From: Bombyx mori
Lineage: Eukaryota > Arthropoda > Insecta > Lepidoptera > Bombycidae
Assembly: GCF_030269925.1 (NCBI RefSeq)
Contig: NC_085131.1
Coordinates: forward strand, 2,618,001 to 2,682,000
DNA length: 64,000 bases
Direction of reading: 5' to 3'
In this document: positions 10,460-21,904 of the stretch, piece after piece
Layout: each line of letters opens with the position of its first letter
How positions within the stretch are numbered: position 1 is the stretch's first letter
Made by a program: the position numbers and the translations under genes
The notes under the pieces: generated by a model
The model's database searches: none
What the model saw: only the letters and a program-made list of their open reading frames with translations
What the model was told of the DNA's origin: nothing

Positions 10460-12180
10460 ATATTATAGTGATTTCATATTACATGTAAACGGTATATATC
10501 CATATATTTATTGTATGTGTATCTTCTTTAATAATGTATTGTTAATAGTACACCGGAACATACCTACTTATCTTTTTCTTTTTCAGAATTTCTGTAAATA
10601 AAAGACTATCTGACAGAGATCGCATTTAGCCATAAAACCGCCTATTGTAAAAATATATCTACTTGTTGACTGTTTTTTTAATGTTAATTGTGTTTTGGTA
10701 TGCAATAATGTACATTATCTCTTTCTTTCTCTATATCCCACTCGCACTCGACTTGAGAAATAGATACGCCATTTTCCTAAAAAGAGGGAAACTTAGACTT
10801 CCTAATCATCTTGATAGTTTGTTCGTTGGCGTATCGCAGTATTTTGGTTCGAAAACAGTATCTTCGTTAAAGATACTTGATATTCTACATGTACTTTTTC
10901 TTCACTCGGATGTGTTTCTAGAATCCACAATGGAGATTAAACTTCTAGTTTGGACCGTTCGATGTAAGACTTTAATCACGTGACTTGAAGCCGAGAATCT
11001 AAATCATTAGAAATATTTAAAATAATTACGATTTTATATAGATTTAAACATAATATAAAAATTCTCAAATAACACAATAATTTTTCTTAAAATAGCAAAC
11101 CGTCTTGTACATTTTTTTTTAATAAATATAATTCAGTAATAAAATTCTCAAATAATAAAAATTTAAAAGCAATCACTTAAAATAATTTAAAAAGAAAATC
11201 TAGTCAACGAACTTTATCTCGAAAACAGATTTTTTTTCGCGAATCTTTCCATTTATTCATCAAGTTTGAATAATGGTTACACTTAGTAGAGATCTTGTCT
11301 GTACTAATTCCCTGCCTAAATGAAGATCGGCCCAAAAGCTATTTCAATTAGGTTGAAAAATCACTGGCAATTTCGAGGTACGGGAGGAGTTGTTTATAGT
11401 GTTTTTACAAGCGTTATGGATGAAAAAGCACATTAAAGTAATTGCGAAAAAAGCGTCATTCGTTTTCGTTGATGCAACTTTTTTAATTTACCGTTCACCA
11501 CTGCAATTGTCGTCAACTTTGTGTGCAGTGAAGTCTAAATTCCTATGCTTTTCATTGTGCTACAATAATGCTCAATTTTGCATCCAAATAAAATTATCTT
11601 CTCCTTGGGTGGCCTGAATCTCATCGTTCAGATACTTCAGATACTTATATACTCTACTATACCAGTATGATGAGCAGTTATCCGATTTTTTAAAGAAATC
11701 ACAGAGATGTAGCAGATGTATTTAGTTGTAAAGCACGTCTTATTTCACTTTACTCTAAGAACTTGCGTTGTTTAGCTATTTCCTCTTTTACTCGATTGTA
11801 CTGACTTGAAGCTATTTACTTTTCTCCTGGTTTTAGCCTGTTTTAATAATCGAACCAGACAAGCGAGTTTGCTAAAGAAAAGAAAAAAATCTGTACAGAA
11901 TCAAAACTTAACAAACATCCAACACCAACGCCAAGCACCTCTGATCATATCTGCGACAATCACAAGTCTAATGATCTAGTGATCTTCATTTCCTCTTTCT
12001 TTTTAAAACACCTAAAATCTTTGTCGAAAATAATCTCAACGCATAAGGTAATGTTGATCTTACTATATTAGAAACCTTCACGAAATTGAAGTTACTAACC
12101 GCTGTATAAAATTTCAACACATCGCGAGAACGACATTCAAATTCGAACAATAAAAACCTGTAAATTTTAATTTTATATAT
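10460..12180. other. AT-rich stretch with unexplained short frames
   Basis: A 106-codon frame at 10663-10983 is hydrophobic at its N-terminus (IVFWYAIMYIISFFLYIPL); it begins at a non-ATG codon and has no motif I recognise. A 75-codon frame at 11390-11617 contains FVFVDATFLIY. I do not claim either as a gene. The rest is AT-rich without visible repeats. Confidence 0.4.
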
Positions 12181-12182
12181 GA

Positions 12183-12399
12183 CTAGCCGTACTCGCCCGC
12201 TTCGCTGGGCATTTAAAATTAACATTATTATTTATTGGTCATTATTAGTAGGGAGTCCAACACTCATAAATATTAGCCTATCCATTAAGTACATATATTT
12301 TCTACACGGATAAAAAGTTTCAAGTCAATCGGATGCATGGTTCAATAGTTATAACGGATCATCCGTAAAAACCACTGTAGATTTATATATTAGTAGAGA
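12183..12399 (-). mobile_element. Non-autonomous Helitron-like element, family C
   Basis: On the minus strand it begins TCTCTACTAATATATAAATC and ends in GGCTAG, inserted between A and T, the TC...CTAG termini and A/T target of Helitrons. The interior GGATCATCCGTAAAAACCAC and CTTCGCTGGGCATTTAAAAT recur at 37847-38090. No Rep/helicase coding sequence. Length 217 bp. Confidence 0.65.
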
Positions 12400-12756
12400 T
12401 AAAATATAAAAGTAATATTCCCGTGAGTCGCACGGATCACCACGCTATCATTAAGTGAGGAACTATAAGGTTTTAATCTGTCGCCAGACCGTATGAAGGA
12501 TGCTGACCCATTTCCAGCAATTTCCTGCCTCAAGTGCCGTTCTATGTTGACCGTCATCTGTCTTAATAAACAACTTGACAAACGTGACCTATAAACTTTA
12601 GGCAACAATCTGCCTTTTAAATTTTGTAATAACTTGATTGTATTGTGCAGACAAAATTTTGAAATTCGCCATATTTGCCATCGCATTTATATTCATTTCA
12701 GTTTGATATTTTCATTAGTCCGATGACTTAAATAACATTTTTTTTCTGTTTTTTTT

Positions 12757-12846
12757 TGTCTTTGTAGACAGATGAGCAAACGGCCCACCTGATCGTTACC
12801 GTCGCTCATGGACATCAGCAATACCGAGGGCACAGCCAAGTCGCTG
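12757..12846 (-). mobile_element. LINE-B 3' end, degraded
   Basis: Plus-strand TTGTAGACAGATGAGC, ACGGCCCACCTGAT, GTTACCGTCGCTCATGGACA and CAGCCAAGTCGCTGTCTACC follow the order of the LINE-B 3' UTR (see 52860-53294), with deletions. A T run precedes it. Confidence 0.75.
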
Positions 12847-12849
12847 TCT

Positions 12850-13380
12850 ACCGAACTAGTCAAATCTGAGGTATTTTAATATGATTATCAGAGCTAGATT
12901 AATTTCTATATCAATAGCTAATAGTTAAGAGCTATTAGCTAGTCCACCAGATACTCTATGATTAGCTGCGACTAATAAACACGATACTTCTTCTAACGGC
13001 CAATTTATAAATGTATTCTTATAAGTACTAATAATGTATCTAATACGGCCTATAATAGTAACGACGATGTGTTTTGGAATAGAGTGATACATATAAAGGT
13101 TGATAATTAAAAACTAAAGACCAATTCTCAATAAGACCCAAGACGCTATAGAGTGGACCACGGCAAAATAAGGATTTCTTATCCGCAATTAGTATTTCCG
13201 CTTCCCAATAGCGTATACAGCGGGAAGATACCGGAGCGTCCATTTCCTGCGGTTTCCTGTCACGGGTACTCCTTGTTTTAACCATCTATCTTATCATAAA
13301 TCTTGTGGATTGGTTCGGTTACTTAACGAAATACCGGATTGTTTTCGCAAACACGAATTCTATAGGTACCAGCTTAATCT
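12850..13380. other. No recognised feature
   Basis: An 81-codon minus frame at 13040-13285 (MVKTRSTRDRKPQEMDAPVS at its start) has no motif I recognise. Nothing else seen. Confidence 0.45.
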
Positions 13381-13610
13381 TTACTGGTGGTAGGACCTCT
13401 TGTGAGTCCGCACGGGTAGGTGCCACCACCCCGCCTATTTCTGCCGTGAAGCAGCAATGAGTTTCGATTTGAAGGGTGGGGTAGCCGTTGTAACTATACT
13501 GAGACCTTAGAACTTATATCTCAAGGTGGGTGGCGCACTTACGTTGTAGATGTCTATGGGCTCCGGTGAACACTTAACACCAGGTCGGCTGTGAGCTCGT
13601 CCAACTATCT
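13380..13610 (+). mobile_element. Bm1-type SINE, 5'-truncated, no A tail
   Basis: Starts at TTACTGGTGGTAGGACCTC and ends at GAGCTCGTCCAACTATCT, where the usual AAGCAATAAAA tail is missing. LINE-A copy 2 begins within a few bases. Confidence 0.9.
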
Positions 13611-13616
13611 GAACCA

Positions 13617-14085
13617 ATTGAAGGATTACTGGTGGCCCCGAGACCTTTCCAGTTTCACCAGGACAGGCGGGCGAGCAAAGGCTCAGCCAGGAGGGGTGGG
13701 ATTTGCTAACAACTGCTCGAGCGCCTCCGAAGGAGACCTAACAACTCAAGAGCAACTGCTTCGCGAATGAATCTACTACCGGATCGGAATCGCGACCCAC
13801 TGAGAAGATCCGGCGAGAAACTTAGCGGGCTGATGCATGGGTAAGGTTGCACGTCGACCTCTTTGTCGAGTTCGACGCGTACGGTTACCGGGGTCCCTAA
13901 GCCTGCTCATAGTATTAGACCTGAAGGCGTCTAATGCAAAGGTAATTGGATCTGATGGATCCAAAAGGACGTGTCTAGGGCGTCGTCGGTGACTGGCTCC
14001 TGCGTGATCAGGATTCGGGGAGTAGTCAGCGGCGGCAACGATAAGGCGATTATCATGACGCATGGCCTTATCGAAGTACCGTTCC
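13617..14085 (-). mobile_element. LINE-A copy 2, 5'-truncated
   Basis: Same 3' UTR and ORF end as 6912-8657. The C-terminal frame (minus strand, starting MRHDNRLIVAAADYSPNPDH) is kept up to about 14063; after 14083 the sequence leaves the LINE at GTACCGTTCC. No T run survives at the left edge and no target duplication is obvious. In this copy the C-terminal frame runs on past the equivalent stop, into the 3' UTR. Confidence 0.88.
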
Positions 14086-14224
14086 TCGTCGTCTATTTTG
14101 CTTTAATACTTGTATTAAGAGTCTTTAACGTTTCATTTCATACAGAATTAACTAGCAGTATCTTGAGTTCAGGCAGTTTTATGCCGCTATTTAGGATTCC
14201 CTGTGTTAGGGGTACCAGAGATTG

Positions 14225-14345
14225 ATTAACATACATATATGTTTAAATGTATACATATATAGATAATAGACACCCAGAAAACGAGCAAAAACATCTGTTC
14301 ATCACATAATGTTTGCTGGATGTGGGATTCGAACCCACGATCCTC
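14225..14345 (-). mobile_element. tRNA-like SINE fragment, non-Bm1
   Basis: On the minus strand GTGGGTTCGAATCCCACATC is a good box B (T-arm) sequence, preceded by CTGTGGTACCGAGGATC and followed by CCAGCAAACATTATGTGATG and an ATACATATATG tail region. No acceptor or anticodon arm of a real tRNA can be folded, so it is a SINE head rather than a tRNA gene. Confidence 0.5.
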
Positions 14346-14349
14346 GGTA

Positions 14350-14890
14350 CCACAGCTTAAGTAAGTTTTTTTGACTTGGATTTTCTTTTTCTTTTCTTTT
14401 TGGATCGAGTTTTTACTTGATTTAAGCTGTGTTTTAATATTTTATTATGCCGCCATAATTTAAACATACGCCATATCTTCTGCGTTCCCCAACCACCACG
14501 CACCATTCACTCCCACGGTGGGACTATTTACACGCCCCACCACCCACCTTCGCTATTGGATTAGCCATATATCACAGCAAGAGCAACTCTGAATTAAACA
14601 CCATCGCAATAAAGTCGAAATTACACTGAATTATTTATACCGTAACCATCGACGAGACCGCACCACACTGTATTGCAACTAAAACTATACATTACAGATA
14701 ATAGAACTGGCTGTGTTCCAGATAGTTTAACGCGAGAGCCGATGACGGCGGCATTAACAGATGCACTATACTGTGCAATTTGTTCTGCTAACTAAGGACA
14801 GAACTTCGACCGATTCTAAGAATTGAGGTATAAAGATAATGAAATAATTTAAACTGCTTTTATATCGGTGACCATAAGAAATTTAAAGAA
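14350..14890. other. No recognised feature
   Basis: Mixed composition, with a C-rich tract CCCACCACCCACC-like near 14500-14560. No open frame of note. Confidence 0.45.
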
Positions 14891-14891
14891 A

Positions 14892-15332
14892 CTAGTACAC
14901 AGCCCTGCAGTAGTCGAAATTAGACTATAATTAATTGAAATTACAAGTTTAAACATTTTTAGGGTGCTATAGTCAAACACTATTATAATTCGATAATATA
15001 ATCACAGTATTCGCCAAAACTGCACTATAGATCAATAATATTAACAAACAATATTAATCTATTTTCAATTCGACCACAGACTTAAACAATAACAAAACTC
15101 TCCCAATTGACAGTAAACAAAGAGTGTATTTTTATGTATGTGTGGTGTCAAATACACGGTAGTGTATGTAATGTTTTCTTTATTGATTTAAAGTATCTTT
15201 TATGCATTATTTTAAATAAATATTAGCATTGTGCACTCCTCCTCTATATTCTCTATAAGTGTGAGAAGTTTCATACTCCTCCGTCCGCGTAATTTTCGTA
15301 CAAAGTTTTTGCTTCACGTATTAATGTATAGA
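14892..15332 (-). mobile_element. Non-autonomous Helitron-like element, family B, copy 1
   Basis: On the minus strand it starts TCTATACATTAATACGTGAA and ends in CTAG at 14892-14895, between A and T. It shares GAGGAGTATGAAACTTC, TATAGAGAATATAGAG and the subterminal TAGTCGAAATTAGACTA with the copies at 33461 and 34352. In the sister copy that subterminal motif is a perfect hairpin, GTCGAAATTCGAC, as expected near a Helitron 3' end. Confidence 0.68.
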
Positions 15333-15334
15333 TA

Positions 15335-16095
15335 ATATAACGACAATAATAACCTGAGATTAAATCGCAAAAGTACTTGTAATTGTGTGTACGACTTGCA
15401 AAAACTGAATATGGCTATACCTAATGAAACAAAGTATTTTTTCCTATGAGATTTAGAATTATCTCTAGAGCTTCTACTACAAGATGAATTGTAAAATCCA
15501 CCTCAATGTAAGAAGAACTGCAGCCGTGAATGCATACGTGGATACATAATGACGAATTTGGATATTTTTTATTTATTTTTATGGTAAGATGACCGCCCCA
15601 CATCATCAATATGAAGTCTAAATTATAGTGGGTTACTGCCAACCTCAGTATAATAAATATGACAGTCGATGTTTCATGAAACTTCAATCTTCAGGTAGAC
15701 ACTGGCATTAAACAGTGACCGTAAGGTCTATTCATAAAAGTTAGTATACAAATAAGTCTGCCATATACAAAATCAAGTGACACAGCGCGCACCGCATTAT
15801 AATTGAATAACAAAATGCCTCGTGCAAAGAATTCCGAAGAATAAATCATTTTTCACGTGAAATACGATCACATAAAGCGTTTCCGAAAGCAATTAGTTCC
15901 TGTTACGACCGGGGCTGTGAAAAAAGCTTCAGTCTACGCACTGGAGCTTAAGTTGGCTGCTGTAAATTAATTAGGGGTGTGCGCTTTTTATTATAAGAGA
16001 GGTCAAAGGTCATGCCCAATGGCGTACAGTTGGAGAGGCCTCTATCTACCAGGGGACTGGTATGGCTTATGATTATAATGATTCTTTTTATTAAT
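15335..16095. other. No recognised gene; one long antisense frame
   Basis: A minus frame of 88 codons at 15421-15687 (containing LDFILMMWGGHLTIKINKKY) is longer than expected in such AT-rich DNA, but I recognise no domain. Around 15810-15960 short peptides on the plus strand (MPRAKNSEE then a stop) suggest a decayed gene. Neither is called. Confidence 0.35.
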
Positions 16096-16097
16096 CA

Positions 16098-16575
16098 CTA
16101 GCGGCCTGCTCTGGCTCCACTCGGGTCTTTAACAAAAAAATTCAGCGATATAATATATGACGTTGTTTTATTTTTTTAAATAAAAGAACACTTATTGCGG
16201 CATAACTATAATAATTAGACATATGCTGTCGCGACACTTTTTGTAAATAATAATGTGTTCTTCTAAGTTGTACTACATTATTTGATTCTATAATCAATAG
16301 TTTTCGCAGGGTACGCGATGTAAAGAATATTTTAGGTATTTTTTTTTACACCTTGAGTTACATTATTGGAATTTTAGTAAGGATCCATTTAAAAAAATTC
16401 TTTAAAAAAAGGATCTATAAAGAATAAAAAAAAATATTATATCCTATGTCACTCGGGAAGAGTGTAGCTTCCAAACAGTGAAAGAATTTTTCAAATCGGT
16501 TCAGTAGTTTCGGAGCCTATTCAATACAAAAAAAACAAACAAACAAATCACTCCTCTTTATAATGTTAGTATAGA
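16098..16575 (-). mobile_element. Helitron-like element, family A long form, copy 1
   Basis: Plus strand reads CTAGCGGCCTGCTCTGG at left and TATAATGTTAGTATAGA at right, the reverse of a TC...CTAG Helitron. The interior GAACACTTATTGCGGCATAA, ATGCTGTCGCGACACTTT and TTTCGGAGCCTATTCAATAC recurs at 61920-62633. The right flank has A instead of T, so the exact 5' end has mutated or is one base off. Confidence 0.65.
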
Positions 16576-16607
16576 AAAATGTTATAAATAATTTCGTTAA
16601 TTTAAAT

Positions 16608-16795
16608 AATGTCTTTATAGACAGACAAGCATAGCCCGGGCGAAGATCGGACCTCGGGTGAGAATGTTCAAGGGGGCAGACGAGCATATCCCCCTGATAA
16701 TGAGTGGCTGCCGTCGCTCATGGATGTCAGCATTTCTAGGGACACAGTCGATGAGAACTCTTCGCAAACCTTGTTTAATCATAGCGATTAGCGCA
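16608..16795 (-). mobile_element. LINE-B 3' end, degraded
   Basis: Plus-strand TCTTTATAGACAGACAAGCA, GAGTGGCTGCCGTCGCTC, ATGGATGTCAGCATT and ACACAGTCGATGAGAAC follow LINE-B order. A roughly 40-bp duplication of the AGACAGACAAGCATA/GGCAGACGAGCATA part is embedded. Confidence 0.65.
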
Positions 16796-16854
16796 TTTAA
16801 GTTATTAAACACAGGGTACTGAACCCATAAACATTACATCCTAATCTTTATATA

Positions 16855-16985
16855 TATATTAGCTAACCCGGCAGCCTTCGTAGTATCGCAATCGATAAAT
16901 AAGACCTAACCTTTTGTATAAAAAATACTTGAAACAAACAAAAGGAATCTAGTTATCGATGTAAATTTTTAGTTATACTACTGAA
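16855..16985 (-). repeat. Helitron-like family D fragment
   Basis: CTAACCCGGCAGCCTTCGTA, CAATCGATAAATAAGACCTA and AAACAAACAAAAGGAATCTA match 37552-37650 in order. Only the CTAG-side 130 bp remains, with the motif degraded to GCTAACC. Confidence 0.55.
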
Positions 16986-16989
16986 CTTC

Positions 16990-17640
16990 CAATTTCTTTT
17001 GTACCTCCATCAAATTGGCGATGCACACGAATAACATCTGTACTATGTGAATGCTATTTTACGCAAAAATGCTTCACACAAACGCGTACGACCCAGCTCC
17101 AGTGCGTGAAAAATTCAATAAAAATAAATATTGTATCGCACATGAACGCTGTGAGCTTTACGATATAGCCGCAATAATTTAATACTGCGCCGTGTATTAG
17201 GTATTTATTTAGGAACCCAATAATAACGGTGTAGGTCGGTCACTTTATCGATGTCGTAACCATTAGCCGGCTCATTTATAATACAACAGCGACTGTGTCC
17301 ACGAGATGACTGATACATCAGAGAAAATCAATTTCATTGGCGATTGGGTGTGTTGCGAGTTAGCGCGTGCTTTGTCTCTTCTGTCGCCAAGGAAGGAACA
17401 CTGATTGTTAGCACCGGTTGGAACTGAGAGGTATGGCACAGAGATAGCCACAACCTTCATCATGATTGTGGCCGTTCTTTAAACCAGAATGCGTGATTGC
17501 TTCGCGACAAATCACGGTTTTGATTGTGAAGAATGATGAGAATGATGCGACCAAACTAGGTTACTGTTCTAGAGTCAAATTATGTTCAGAGAATGTATTT
17601 TATTGCGTTGTCAGTGATGAAATTTCGAAGAATTAACGAA
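16990..17640. other. No recognised gene
   Basis: A 63-codon minus frame at 17272-17463 has no motif I recognise. Nothing else seen. Confidence 0.45.
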
Positions 17641-17645
17641 TGGAG

Positions 17646-17985
17646 TTTTTTTTATTACCCTTGTAGGCGGAAGAACATACGGCCCACCTGATGGTGAGTG
17701 GTTACCGTCGCCTATGGACTTCAACAATGCCAGGGGTAGAGCCAAGTCGCTGCCTACCGTTAAGGACTCTCTACAAGCCTCGTTGAAGAAGAACATATCA
17801 ATGGCGCTTGGGTAACACCGTAGAGGGGAGCTCATTCCAAAGCCGGTTGGTACGCGGCAAAAAAGACCTCTGGAAACGCACTGTGGATGAACGCAGTGGC
17901 TCCAGGTGGTATGAATGAACTCTACTCTGGTGGCGTGCGGTGCGATAGTAAAAACGATATGATGGTATCATCCTCAAATAGACAA
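17646..17985 (-). mobile_element. LINE-B 3' end with ORF C-terminus
   Basis: T run then plus-strand TTGTAGGCGGAAGAACATAC and GGCCCACCTGATGGTGAGTG (3' UTR). Further right is the reverse complement of the ORF end, including GGAGCTCATTCCAAAGCCGG (the WNELP region) and GCAGTGGCTCCAGGTGG. The frame is interrupted compared with 52860-53294. 5' truncation is near 17985. Confidence 0.82.
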
Positions 17986-17989
17986 GTTT

Positions 17990-18450
17990 TGTGAGTGTCT
18001 GCTAGTTAGAATCACCGTATTACTCATTTCCTCGGGAAATTTATCTTTTGTTTCGGACATTGACAGTGTCACAATTCAATTGAACTTCAACAGTACTTTC
18101 CAAACTCTTAAATGAAAATATAGTGATTACAATGAATTAATTTGAGACTTGAAATTTGTGGCCGGTTTGTGACACCTCAAGCCTCAGCTATAACATCTAT
18201 TGGATTAGTGTTCTATGACGGTTATCGTTTTGGCATTAAACCTGGCCAATGATGAGTAAGGCTTATTGTCACCGCATGTTTCTTTATGTCTGGGATTTTA
18301 AGATAATTTGCAAAGTTGCAAGTTTTATATAGGAAGTAAGTAATATGATGGCTGTAACTACGCATCGATTTCTAGATCTCTAACCAGACTTTCTTGAAAT
18401 GAAATTCGTCATTGATAACAATAGTTTATTTTGTTAATTTAAAAACTTTA
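17990..18450. other. No recognised feature
   Basis: AT-rich; no frame or repeat of note. Confidence 0.45.
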
Positions 18451-18454
18451 CGAT

Positions 18455-18615
18455 TTCAAATTCAAATTAAATTCAAAATCATTTATTTTAACTTAGATGC
18501 CAGTATAACACACTTGTTGAATGTCAAAATATAAATAACAATGTTAACTCTACCACCGGTTCCAAAAAAAGCCACAGTCCTAAACTAAACCAAGTCATTG
18601 CATCTTACAAATAAT
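18455..18615 (-). repeat. Interspersed repeat fragment with TCAAAT-rich end
   Basis: TTCAAATTCAAATTAAATTC followed by AAAATCATTTATTTTAACTT and CTCTACCACCGGTTCC. I recall similar TCAAAT-ended tracts as LINE 3' ends in moth genomes, but only one copy is in this window, so this is tentative. Confidence 0.4.
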
Positions 18616-18668
18616 AAATAAATTCACGAAAAATCCATGTAACTATTTAAATTATGAAACAATATATA

Positions 18669-19975
18669 ACTAGTCAGGTCATAAGTATTGTCACACAGTA
18701 AAAACTTTTCTTTTAGAATGCTGGCCACAAAAAAGTTTATTGAATTCGAATATCGAATTGTTCATGAAAATAAAAATGTATACTTTTAGAATTTTACTCA
18801 TTTTTAAATACGGAGTGGACGCTTAAAGAAGACCGTGTTGCAGTTATTGCGTTGCATCGTTGCGGTTACGCGCCAATTCAAATTTTTAACATACTGAAAA
18901 ATTTGAATATAACCAAAAGATTCGTTTATCGTACCATCAAACGATATAATGAAGACTCTAGTGTAGATGACAGGTCAAGAAGTGGTCGCCCTCGGTATGT
19001 TAGGACTCCAGCAGTGATAAAAGCTGTGAAGGCGCGAATTCAAAGAAATCCCAAACGTAAGCAGAAACTGTTGGCCCTTCAGATGGGGTTAAGCAGAACC
19101 ACGGTGAAAAGGGTGTTAAATGAAGACTTAGGGCTTCGGGCATATCGAAGAAAAACAGGACATCGTTTGAATGCTCGTCTAATGGACCTGAGACTGAAGA
19201 GATGCCGCGCTTTGTTGAAGCGGTACGCGGGAAAAAAATATCGGGAAATTCTTTTTTCGGATGAAAAAATTTTTACCGTACAAGAGAGCTACAACAAACA
19301 AAATGATAAGGTGTACGCACACAGTAGTGAAGAAGCGAGCAACCGTATTCCGCGTGTCCAACGAGGTAATTTTCCATCCTCGCTCATGGTATGGTTGGGA
19401 GTTTCTTATTGGGGCTTAACAGAGGTACATTTTTGTGAGAAAGGTATAAAAACAAATGCAGTTGTGTATCAAAATACAGTCCTGACGAACCTTGTGGAAC
19501 CTGTTTCTCATACCATGTTCAATAACAGGCACTGGGTATTCCAACAAGATTCGGCGCCAGCTCATAGAGCGAAGAGCACACAAGACTGGCTGGCGGCGCG
19601 TGAAATCGACTTCATCCGGCACGAAGACTGGCCCTCCTCCAGTCCAGATTTGAATCCGTTAGATTACAAGATATGGCAACACTTGGAGGAAAAGGCGTGC
19701 TCAAAGCCTCATCCCAATTTGGAGTCACTCAAGACATCCTTGATTAAGGCAGCCGCCGATATTGACATGGACCTCGTTCGTGCTGCGATAGACGACTGGC
19801 CGCGCAGATTGAAGGCCTGTATTGAAAATCACGGAGGTCATTTTGAATAAACTTTAGTGTCATAAGAATCTATGTTTTGTTAAGTTCATTTTGGTATATG
19901 AATGGTTACATAATGAATAAACTTGTTTCAATTATTTTACATTAAACATGTGACAGAATTTATGACCTGACTAGG
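18669..19975 (+). mobile_element. Mariner-like element (DD37D, maT type), copy 1
   Basis: 1307 bp bounded by ACTAGTCAGGTCATAAGTAT at 5' and ATTTATGACCTGACTAGG at 3', near-perfect terminal inverted repeats. TA dinucleotides at 18667-18668 and 19976-19977 form the TA target duplication of Tc1/mariner elements. It holds one transposase gene (18810-19850). Copy 2 at 60450-61756 has exactly the same length and nearly the same sequence. Both ends look intact, so it could still be mobilised by a transposase from elsewhere. Confidence 0.95.
18810..19850 (+). pseudogene. Mariner transposase, start codon lost
   Basis: A 346-codon frame is open to TAA at 19848-19850. The triplet matching copy 2's ATG is ACG at 18810-18812, and the next in-frame ATG is about codon 92, beyond most of the DNA-binding region. 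The N-terminal half is helix-turn-helix-like (IFNILKNLNITKRFVYRTIK, then GLSRTTVKRVL). Catalytic residues, numbered from the lost start: Asp 151 (FSDEKIF), Asp 247 (FQQDSAPAHRA) and Asp 285 (NPLDYKIW). The last two are separated by 37 residues, the DD37D signature of the maT clade, which includes a described silkworm mariner. A WPSSSPDLNP block precedes the last Asp. The catalytic triad is intact, so only translation start is visibly damaged. An AATAAA overlaps the stop codon. Confidence 0.93.
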
Positions 19976-19979
19976 TATA

Positions 19980-20250
19980 TAAATAATAAATACCTCACGT
20001 ATGCATAACAAGGTATAATATACACTTTATAGAGCAAGTTAATTTAGTTCCGACCAACGGTTATAGAGTACTGTCTCGTTGGCATGTGTTAGGAATTCTG
20101 CAGAAATTCAATAAAGCGTTTTAACTAAACCTTTTCCGACGCCATACGTTTAAACCTAGGGTTCTTCTGATAGCGTTTATGTGTTAAATAAATAAATTAA
20201 TAAATGTTTTAGTATCCTTAATACGCATAGACCAATATTAGGTAATTTTG
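19980..20250. other. No recognised feature
   Basis: AT-rich spacer between mariner copy 1 and the next SINE. Confidence 0.5.
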
Positions 20251-20695
20251 AAGTCGTAGTGGCCTAACGGATAAGACGTCCGATGCATTCGTGTTGAGCC
20301 ATGCACCGATGTTCGAATCTCAGGCGGGTACCAATTTTTCTAATGAAATACGTACTCAACAAATGTTCACGATTGACTTCAACGGTGAAGTAATAACATC
20401 GTGTAATTAAAAATGAAACCCGCAAAATTATTATTTGCGTAATTACTGGTGGTAGGACCTCTTGTGAGTCCGCACGGGTGGGTACCACCGCCCTGCCTAT
20501 TTCTGCCGTGAAGCAGTAATGCGTTTCGGTTTGAAGGGTGGGGCAGCCGTTGTAACTATACTGAGACCTTAGAACTTATATCTCAAGGTGGGTGGCGCAT
20601 TTACGTTGTGGATGTCTATGGGTTCCAGTAACCACTTAATACCAGGTGGGCTGTGAGCTCGTCCAACCATATAAGCAATAAAAAATAAAAAAAAA
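20251..20695 (+). mobile_element. Full-length Bm1-type SINE
   Basis: Head AAGTCGTAGTGGCCTAACGG at 20251, box B as GTTCGAATCTCAGGCGG (changed and one base short relative to 3439-3877), tail ATAAGCAATAAAAAATAAA. Its polymerase III promoter may be weakened by the box B change. Confidence 0.92.
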
Positions 20696-20699
20696 GAAT

Positions 20700-21785
20700 C
20701 AATCCTTTAATCTATCATAATCAAAGATGCATTTCGTCAATATTCCAACTAGTTCTTTATTATATTAGGCATATTATGTGCTTAAATTTAATTTTAGATA
20801 GGATAATAAATAAACAGTTTTTTTTGTAATGAATGCTAATTTAATAAATTATACAAATAGACGTGGCTCGCGGTTTTGCCGAAGTTTCACAACTTATAGC
20901 TTATATTGAGCTGTCAAATACTCAACTACTACAGCTACAGCTACTAAATAAAGTATAAATAAAATATTTCGCCGATAAATAAAAAATAGCGGTTCTTGGT
21001 ATTTTTATTGTTTATTCGTTGTGGTTCTTGGTTTTCCTTAGTTGAGTTTCGGAGGCTAGGAAGGATAATTTGTAAATAGCCAACAAATTCGTCAGAAAAA
21101 AGACAGTGCGTTATAAAAACAAAAAATGTATGTGTGTCATTGTGTGTGCAAGTCACACACGGTAGAAGTGAAACTTATAAAATATTAAAATAATCGCAAG
21201 GGTCAACCACTCCGCAGTGCAATGGGGCAGCCGCACCCGGGTGGAACCGCCTGCATTATTACGGTATCCCGACGCCAGGTAGGTATGATTTAGCAAGAGA
21301 AATACGAGAACGTCTATCAACTGTGTAACACCTCGTCACCGCGATTCAGGAATTGTTGAATTTACGTGCAGCGACATCAAATAAACATGGCGCGTAACGG
21401 TGAAATTAAGATGGCGCGTAACCGAAAAACGTTACATACGTTTTTTCCTCCCTACGTCCATAAAGAAGCTTCACTTCAATAAATGTCTCCGCTTATACTA
21501 GAACCACGCTACACCGGCAGTTTTAATTAACTTTCATACAGGAATTTCCTTCATTACAAACTACAGGAAAAAGTGATGCCAGATAAATTAATACACGAAG
21601 CTTATCATAAACGAATACCATGAAATTATCTTTGTTTTTCGGTTTATCATTAATTATTCTTTGTTCTAGTTATATTATGAACAATATAAATCTTTAGTGC
21701 AGTTAGTTATCTTATAATTTTTTTTTAAGCTACGTGTATGTTTGTATTAGCTTGTGTGTACATAAATCGGTTCATTATTATTATT
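20700..21785. other. No recognised gene; two small repeats
   Basis: GTGTGTGCAAGTCACACACGG, then TAGAAGTGAAACTT, at 21138-21176 resembles 49187-49225 downstream of an RTE-like fragment. At 21388-21425 ATGGCGCGTAAC occurs twice, 23 bp apart. A GC-richer patch lies at 21195-21290. No open frame is convincing. Confidence 0.45.
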
Positions 21786-21790
21786 TTCGG

Positions 21791-21901
21791 TAGGCAGGGG
21801 CTTGACTCTGGCCCTGGCATTGCTGGAGTCCATGGGCGACGGTAACCACTCACCATCAGGTGGGCCGTATGGTGGACTGCCTACAGGGGCAATAAAAAAA
21901 A
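21791..21901 (+). mobile_element. LINE-B 3' UTR, strongly 5'-truncated
   Basis: GGTAGGCAGGGGCTTGACTC through GCCTACAGGGGCAATAAAA. Only about 110 bp, starting just downstream of the ORF end region. Confidence 0.88.
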
Positions 21902-21904
21902 TAA

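Noticed and set aside
11390..11617. FVFVDATFLIY as a MULE-type transposase remnant
   Set aside because: The resemblance to the family's DGTF block is only a few residues, with nothing supporting it on either side.
14310..14345. tRNA gene on the minus strand
   Set aside because: Only the T arm is present; no acceptor or anticodon arm can be paired, so it is a SINE fragment.
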